Shown in pieces: positions 61,562-64,000 of a DNA stretch of 64,000 bases. This stretch comes from Haberlea rhodopensis (lineage: Eukaryota > Streptophyta > Magnoliopsida > Lamiales > Gesneriaceae). The notes beneath the pieces are model-generated. The model did no database searches, was not told where the DNA came from, and saw only the letters and a list, made by a program, of their open reading frames with translations. Numbering within the stretch: position 1 is the stretch's first letter; the number at the start of each line of letters is the position of its first letter. The stretch is taken from the NCBI GenBank assembly GCA_907163345.1, contig CAJQUN010000409.1, positions 310,001 through 374,000 of the forward strand, written 5' to 3'. A program made the translations under genes and the position numbers.

Positions 61562-63018
61562 GGCCCCGAGGGGAGTCATTTAAGCCCCGTGGTGCCTCTT
61601 CATCCTCATGGTTCAGTGCAAAGAAATATTTTGGTCGGAAGCAAGAGAGCAATAAGAACAATTGGTCGACCAACCGAGGGCCTGTGCAAGGAAATAGATC
61701 GGGGGAGTCAAGGTGCGACAATTGTGGAGGGCCGCATTCTTCGAATAATTGCCCTGCTTGTTATAGTTGTGGCAAGATGGGCCACATTTCTCGGTATTGC
61801 CCCACTCGGGGAGGACAGTCAGAGTTTCAAGGAAACATGCCGAGATTTGATGACAGGGCAGTGCACCAGAGGCAGCAGAATATGCCTCGACCATCGGGAG
61901 GTCAGACAGTGGGACCGTCTCAGGGACAAGTGTATGCGCTGACCAGAGAGCAGGCCCAGGCAGCCCCGGAGGAGGTGATCACCGGTACGTGTCATTTATT
62001 TACGTACCCTGCTTTTATTTTGATAGATACAGGTGCCTCCCACTCTTTTGTATCTGTGGGCTTTGTGGAAAGACACCATATGCGCACGTCTTCTCTACCC
62101 ACGCCTCTCATGGTCTCGACACCCACTGGAAGAAATGTTGTTGCCGATCAGTTTCTGGCAGATTGCCTCATTTATTTTGAGGACAACGAGTTGAAGGAAG
62201 ACTTGATTGTGTTATGCATGTCACATTTCGACTGCATTGTAGGTATTGACATTCTGAACAAATATCAGGCTGTGGTAGATTGTCGGCAGAGAACAGTAAG
62301 GTTCAGATCTGAATTGGGAATACAGTGGACTTTTTATGGCAACGGTTCTCGTGCGAAGATTCCATTGATTTCGGCAATCAAAATGTCTCAGTTGTTGGAA
62401 CGTAGTCACACGGGCTATCTCATCTATGCCGTGGACACGTCTGGGAAGAATAAAGAATTGAGAGTTGAGGATGTACCAGTGGTAGCAGAGTTTTCTGATG
62501 TATTCCCAGAAGAGATCCCAGGTTTCCCACCGGCTAGAGAAGTCGAGTTTGGGATCGAGTTATTACCGGGGACATCCGCTATCTCTCGTGCACCTTACAG
62601 GATGGCACCGGCGGAGTTGAGGGAATTGAAGGAACAGTTACAGGAGCTCCTTGACAAAGGATATATACGCCCTAGCGTATCGCCTTGGGGCGCACCGGTT
62701 CTCTTTGTGAAGAAGAAGGATGGTTCGATGCGGTTGTGCATCGATTACAGGCAACTGAATAAAGCCACAGTGAAGAACAAGTATCCTCTCCCAAGGATTG
62801 ATGATTTGTTTGATCAGTTGCAAGGTACCAGACTTTATAGCAGGATTGATTTGAGATCCGGGTATCACCAGATTCGAGTCAGGGAGGAAGATGTGCAGAA
62901 GACAACATTTCGGACTCGGTATGGGCACTATGAATTCTTAGTCATGCCTTTTGGGGTGACAAATGCCCCTCGCTGTCTTTATGAGTCTGATGAACAGAGT
63001 GTTTCAGCCATATCTTGA
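61558..63018 (+). CDS. Gyp-2 zinc knuckles, protease and N-terminal RT
   Basis: 486 codons. Two zinc motifs (C53-C65, and CYSCGKMGHISRYC at 68-81), protease DTGAS at 157-161, and RT from about 325 (IDYRQLNKATVKNKYPLPRI, SRIDLRSGYHQIRVREEDVQ, then FLVMPFGVTNAP). It leaves frame near 62974 through one surplus base, before the FIDD motif. The first Met here is not a natural start; the piece belongs to the Gag-Pol polyprotein. The nucleotide text of this part is close to Gyp-1, so the two elements share a recent pol ancestor or recombined. Confidence 0.88.
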   Translation: MRPRGESFKPRGASSSSWFSAKKYFGRKQESNKNNWSTNRGPVQGNRSGESRCDNCGGPHSSNNCPACYSCGKMGHISRYCPTRGGQSEFQGNMPRFDDRAVHQRQQNMPRPSGGQTVGPSQGQVYALTREQAQAAPEEVITGTCHLFTYPAFILIDTGASHSFVSVGFVERHHMRTSSLPTPLMVSTPTGRNVVADQFLADCLIYFEDNELKEDLIVLCMSHFDCIVGIDILNKYQAVVDCRQRTVRFRSELGIQWTFYGNGSRAKIPLISAIKMSQLLERSHTGYLIYAVDTSGKNKELRVEDVPVVAEFSDVFPEEIPGFPPAREVEFGIELLPGTSAISRAPYRMAPAELRELKEQLQELLDKGYIRPSVSPWGAPVLFVKKKDGSMRLCIDYRQLNKATVKNKYPLPRIDDLFDQLQGTRLYSRIDLRSGYHQIRVREEDVQKTTFRTRYGHYEFLVMPFGVTNAPRCLYESDEQSVSAIS

Positions 63019-63412
63019 TCAGTTCGTCATTGTATTTATCGACGACATTCTCATCTACTCCCGGAGCGAGGAAGAGCACGTGAAACACTTGAGGATAGTG
63101 CTACAGATTCTCAGAGATCACCAGTTGTATGCCAAGCTCAGCAAGTGTGAATTTTGGTTGAGCAGTGTAGTATTTCTGGGGCATGTCTTATCTAGCAGCG
63201 GGATATCTTTGGATCCTAGGAAGATTGAAGCTGTGATGGAGTGGGCTGCACCCACTTCTGTACCTGAGATACGGAGCTTTCTTGGTTTGGCGGGATATTA
63301 CCGACGTTTCGTCGAGGGTTTTTTGAAGATTGCCAAGCCGTTGACACAGTTGACCCAGAAGGGAGTACCATTCCTTTGGTCAGAAGCTTGTGAGGAGAGC
63401 TTCCAGGATTGA
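62963..63412 (+). pseudogene. Gyp-2 RT catalytic part
   Basis: 149 codons. Carries FMSLMNRVFQPYLDQ, the catalytic VFIDDILIYSRSEEEH, CEFWLSSVVFLGHVLSSSGI and SFLGLAGYYRRFVEGF. It joins the preceding piece through the frameshift at about 62974 and ends at a stop (63412) made by loss of one base at about 63408. Domain residues are intact. Confidence 0.87.
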
Positions 63413-64000
63413 AACACCGGTTGACGACGGCGCCGGTACTAGTGATTCCTACGGAAAACTCCAGGTTTATTTTGTATACCGATGCATCACTTCAGGGCCT
63501 TGGGTGTGTATTGATGCAAGATAAGCATGTGGTGGCTTATGCGTCGAGGCAGTTGAAGCCGCACGAGACTAGATACCCAGTCCATGACTTGGAATTGGCG
63601 GCTATCATCTTTGCCCTAAAGATTTGGAGACATTATTTGTATGGTACTTCGTTTACCATTTACACGGATCACAAGAGCCTCAAGTTTTTATTCACCCAGG
63701 CGGAGCTGAACATGAGGCAGAGAAGGTGGATGGACTTACTCAAGGACTATGATTGTGAGATTGAGTACCATCCCGGAAAAGCTAACTTGACAGCAGACGC
63801 TTTGAGCCGGAAAGTGAGGAGTACTGCTGAGGACGTCATCCATTTGTCAGCTATGATGTCCTCCTATTGCCATCTGGGCTATGATTTCGACATAGATGCA
63901 TCACCTGTGTATGTATCGACCTTGTTAGCTGAGCCAGATATCTATGAGAATATTAGAAAAGCTCAGAAATCAGATGATGTGATTCAGAGATGGTTATCTT
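63409..64000 (+). pseudogene. Gyp-2 RNase H, continues past the window
   Basis: Open from about 63409 to the edge (197 codons) with no stop: LTTAPVLVIPTENSRFILYT, DASLQGLGCVLMQDKHVVAY, HDLELAAIIFALKIW, YTDHKSLKFLFTQ, KANLTADALSRK. This is the RNase H domain followed by the linker to the integrase finger, collinear with Gyp-1 49905 downward. It is separated from RT by the one-base loss at about 63408. No start codon is expected. Confidence 0.85.

Larger units (their letters stand above)
58716..64000 (+). mobile_element. Gyp-2: Gypsy element related to Gyp-1, runs off the window
   Basis: The 5' LTR starts TGTGATATCC after CCATA (expected target duplication; partner outside). LTR, primer site, gag, PR-RT and RNase H follow in plus orientation to the window edge. 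Its RT is almost the same as Gyp-1's in protein (long identical runs), but the LTR is different and ends GGTCCTTACA like the LARD LTRs. It has a Gag deletion and at least two further frameshifts, so it is defective. Confidence 0.92.

Overview
The window looks like intergenic heterochromatin of a flowering plant, almost certainly a eudicot. It consists entirely of nested LTR retrotransposons: I see no host gene, rRNA or tRNA gene, and no bacterial feature. Plant origin rests on the element types: Sirevirus-type Copia with an extra 3' ORF, chromodomain (Tekay/Del-like) Gypsy, large non-autonomous LTR elements (LARDs), initiator-Met-tRNA primer sites and 5-bp target duplications. An asterid/Lamiales source is only a weak impression, from the style of the Sirevirus 3' ORF.

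Layout (names are mine). The backdrop is one old, degraded Copia element on the minus strand (Copia-T, 13966-43938), into which everything else can be placed. (1) Left end: LARD-B (minus; 1-252 and 9206-13965) is split by the very young LARD-A (253-9200; LTRs 2,591 bp each; duplication GGTAC). (2) A solo LTR (16556-18926, duplication ACTGG) cuts the Copia-T reverse transcriptase. (3) LARD-C (21588-42850, duplication TATGC) sits just upstream of the Copia-T gag and carries a 12.3-kb Sirevirus-like element, Sire-1 (26502-38802, duplication GAGAC). (4) To the right, a probable LARD-D (minus; inferred 3' LTR 43939-55878 and interior to 58715) is split by Gyp-1, a nearly intact chromodomain Gypsy element (minus; 45609-55021, duplication GTGCC), and then by Gyp-2, a related damaged Gypsy element (plus; from 58716 past the window end).

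How the parts work together. Gyp-1, Gyp-2 and Sire-1 encode Gag, protease, reverse transcriptase, RNase H and integrase, each with a few frameshifts or stops. The LARDs encode none of these, yet keep sharp LTR ends, primer sites and polypurine tracts. They also share LTR ends and modules with the Gyp elements, so they are probably moved by Gyp-like proteins.

The most unusual signal is structural. LARD interiors and LTRs carry several different short tandem arrays whose units are small inverted repeats. In them the loop is conserved while the stem changes in a paired way (AGCG..CGCT, GGCG..CGCC, GACG..CGTC, AGTG..CACT; or TGG..CCA, GGGG..CCCC, CATGG..CCATG around one 7-nt loop). Clusters of the palindrome CGATCGATCG, with symmetric flanks that differ between families, occur in five otherwise different element families. 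A conserved AAG|GTACGT splice-donor-like block lies inside almost every LTR of the group. These look like RNA-level or protein-binding signals shared across the element community and are the best candidates for something undescribed.
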